Assembly: GCF_030247195.1 (NCBI RefSeq)
Contig: NC_080672.1
Span: 25,365,906 to 25,429,905, forward strand
Origin: Topomyia yanbarensis
Lineage: Eukaryota > Arthropoda > Insecta > Diptera > Culicidae
Reading direction: 5' to 3'
Length of the DNA: 64,000 bases
Shown: piece by piece, positions 61,810 to 64,000 of the stretch
How the letters are laid out: every line of letters begins with the position of its first letter
Position numbering within the stretch: position 1 is the first letter of the stretch
Notes under the pieces: generated by a model
What the model was told of the DNA's origin: nothing
The model's input: only the letters and a program-made list of their open reading frames with translations
Database searches by the model: none
Translations under genes and position numbers: made by a program

Positions 61810-62310
61810 ACTAACTCACCGGCTATAAGGAGCTGTGCAGAGATGTAGACACCAACCTGTGGAGCAACGCTTGCCGTGTCGTTCTGGCAAAGATCAAGGA
61901 TCCGACGACGTCAGCTGAAAGGTGCGCTGACAAATTGAAGAATATCGTGGAGGGTCCGTTATCGAAGCATGACCCAACCGTATGGTCGCTTACAGCGTAT
62001 GTCGATGCATACGGTGGACATGTTGGTGACCATCGGGTCTCCGACGACGGGCTCCTTGCAGTGGAAAACGGATTTAAAGCGAAGAAAGCTCCCGGTCCGG
62101 ACGGTATCCCCAATGTAGCACTGAAGATAGCGATCCTGGCGTTTCCGGACATGTTCAGGACAGTGCTATAGCAATACATGAAGGTAGGCTACCTAACAGG
62201 TGGATGGAAGATCCAGAAGATGGTGCTGTTGCCAAAACCAGGGAAGCCACCAGGAGATCCACCAGCGTATCAGCCAATATGCCTGCTGGATACGTTCAAA
62301 ATTCGTCACC
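61810..62310 (+). pseudogene. R1-type LINE fragment: start of reverse transcriptase
   Basis: Frame text YKELCRDVDTNLWSNACRVV, LAKIKDPTTSAERCADKLK, VSDDGLLAVENGFKAKKAPG, PDGIPNVALKIAILAFPDMF, then after a stop GGWKIQKMVLLPKPGKPPGD and PAYQPICLLDTFK. The KKAPGPDGIPN and W(R/K)xxxxVLLPKPGKP...YRPICLLD blocks are RT domain 1-2 motifs of R1-type elements. The copy stops after that block, near 62300. It lies upstream of an ORF1, the reverse of normal LINE order. Confidence 0.8.
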
Positions 62311-62469
62311 AATTAGTTCGAGGTACTAGGATCGGTTGGACGTTTTTCCGATTTTTCACCGATACAGCTCAGAACCCTACTCTCCATGAAGGAGCTTGTA
62401 TAGATAACCATCGGATCACAAGAGACGACTACGTACTACGAGTGAAGATAGCGGCCGGACCCAATAAAA

Positions 62470-64000
62470 TGTAGAACATAGGAGAAACTCACGCATATGG
62501 ACCATGTACTGCCAAAGGTGGTTTGGTGAGGTCACCACCACCAGTAGCAGCTGAAGTTATTCAGGAAGAATATTATAAGGAGAAGCAGCAGCAACAACAG
62601 CCAGAGCAGAGCGGGGTGAGTTACATTCCACAGAAGTCAAAAGTAGTGGCAGTGAAGCACTTGGTGGAGAAGCTCAACAAGTTTGTGGACGTGCGAAACA
62701 ATATCCATAAGGACATTAAGGAGATGGTTCTCAGAATCCGAAAAACGCTACTGTCTACCATGAAGGAGGATAATACGGCAACGCTAAGCCTACTATCTTA
62801 GCACCCCCACCCCTTCCGAAGCAAGGGAAGGAGAAGCTACTCCACAGAGGACAAGAACCTCGCCAGGAACCGGAATTAGGGGGGGTCTAAGAGGCAGATG
62901 CGCGAGGACGCTCTTACTGCCGAAGGGAAAGACGCCACTCAACTGGAAGAAAGCTAGAGGTCGGAAGGAGAAACACGGGAAACAGCAAAAGCGGAAGAAA
63001 GAGAGAAAAGTGGAACAGAAGAGTAAAACGTACGGCTCGTCAGAATGCGCAAAAGGGAGAAACCGTGCTCGTCAAAGCCAATGATGCGACGACGTATGCA
63101 GCTCTCCTCAAGAAGGTCAGAAGGGATCCGGAAGCGGTATGGAGGACTTCAGATATTGATGATTCCTTTACCGGTAACCATTGCTGACGAAGCGCTGAAG
63201 GTAGCCAAAGTTACGGTTGGATGGTCGAGATGCCCGATGAGAGCCATCCCTCGAGTGAATAAACCAGCGGAGAAATACTTCAAGTGTTTGGGTTTTGCAC
63301 ATTTGGCAGGAGCTTGCTAAGGCCCGGATAGATCCAGGATGTGCAAGAAATGCGACTGGCCATCTTGCGAGAGACGGCACTCAGAGGCCGAAGTGCATGC
63401 TTTGCACTCCAGTGGACGGAAACGATCGCCAAACGAGTGACTTTAAATGCCCTGCCTACAAGAGAGCGACTGCAGATCAACTGTAATGAAGACACAGATA
63501 AATCTGAATCATTGGGACACCGCACAGCAACTGTAGTGGCAGTCCACGATCGAAACTATGTGTTGCGTCGCTTTGATTGGAGAGCTGTATCAAGTCCCTC
63601 TGATAACGGTAACTGGGTGGCAGATAGATTGGAAACGGATGTGATACAAGTTATGAGCAGTTTCTCCATTCAAGAAGTAGTAGAACGCACATACGAAGGC
63701 TTCGTGATCGCCAAAATCAACAGCTTCTTCGTGTGCAGCTGTTACGCTCCCCCAAGATGGACAGTGGAGCAGTTCTGCCTAATGCTGGAGCAGTTGATCG
63801 GTCGAAAACCGGAAGTCATTGGTGCCTTCAACGCCTGGGCTGTGGAATGGGGCAGGAGAGTAACCAACACAAGAGGGTATCTCCTACAGGAAGCTCTAGC
63901 GAAGTAAGACGTACAATGGTGTGCAATTAAGGTACAATGACGCGCAATTAAGGTCCCGTTAGCACATTTCGGAGAGACTGGAGGAAGTCTATCATCGGCG
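62470..64000 (+). pseudogene. R1-type LINE: ORF1 and endonuclease, running off the window
   Basis: 62523-62801 is an open ORF1 piece with a Gln-rich stretch and a coiled-coil-like KHLVEKLNKFVDVRNNIHKD. After several frame breaks the C-terminal zinc knuckles follow: YFKCLGFAHLAGAC (first Cys changed to Tyr), then GHLARDGTQRPKCMLC and HxGxxxC-like SDFKCPAYKRATADQ. ORF2 endonuclease text occupies about 63590-63906: DNGNWVADRLETDVIQVM, VVERTYEGFVIAKINSFFVC, SCYAPPRWTVEQFCLMLEQL, VIGAFNAWAVEWG, where the catalytic GDFNAWxxEWGS lacks its Asp. The same domain continues, broken, as TFRRDWRKSII to the edge. Inactive; antisense to the channel. Confidence 0.8.

Overview
The window looks like nuclear DNA of a mosquito with a large, repeat-rich genome, most likely Aedes or a close relative. 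The only host gene I can support is the para-type voltage-gated sodium channel (Vgsc), on the minus strand. Seven internal exons are visible, with canonical GT..AG borders and matching codon phases: 54429-54557 (domain I S2-S3), 35503-35594 (S4), 25086-25298 (S5 and start of the turret), 24913-24973, 24606-24750 (pore loop with the selectivity-filter Asp), 24154-24318 (S6) and 15939-16214 (start of the domain I-II linker). The introns between them are about 18.8 kb, 10.2 kb, 112, 162, 287 bp and 7.9 kb. The introns on both sides run off the window, so neither end of the gene is present. The species call rests on the intron sizes, the channel sequence and a tRNA-derived SINE that I recall as Aedes-like; it is inference.

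Almost everything else is transposon debris inside the introns. Non-LTR retrotransposons are mostly on the plus strand, antisense to the channel: a LOA/Jockey-type endonuclease fragment (150-640), a nearly full-length but dead Jockey/Juan-like element (about 9.7-14.3 kb), a second LOA-type fragment (38.1-38.5 kb) and a matching C-terminal part (42.5-43.7 kb), an RTE-like piece (44.1-45.4 kb), and an R1-type element running off the right edge (61.8-64 kb). An RTE-like scrap lies on the minus strand near 58.8 kb. A dead histone H2A copy lies at 9189-9533.

DNA-transposon-like elements with terminal inverted repeats are abundant and often nested. Several carry TA target duplications and ends of the form TAG-N-G (3064-3953, 6797-8149, 20657-20895, 51451-52279). 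hAT-like insertions with 8-bp duplications lie at 46777-47337 and 55900-56304. Large fold-back elements lie at 17334-18935, 32505-34610, 48104-51092 and 51127-52491. A solo LTR (48560-49686) sits in one arm of the third. In three cases the uninterrupted site survives in a sister copy or the opposite arm, so the order of insertions can be read directly.

Tandem arrays include a 117-bp unit family at four places, five units of about 163 bp at 60.4-61.1 kb, units of about 330 bp at 29.0-29.9 kb, long degenerate units at 39.6-40.9 kb, and a perfect TA dinucleotide run of about 306 bp at 28604-28909. The least expected structures are a 2.3-kb element (26679-28985) with six exact copies of a 13-mer, and a possible captured gene fragment (33295-33832) between the arms of a fold-back element. 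No prokaryotic features, CRISPR arrays, rRNA genes or intact tRNA genes were seen.
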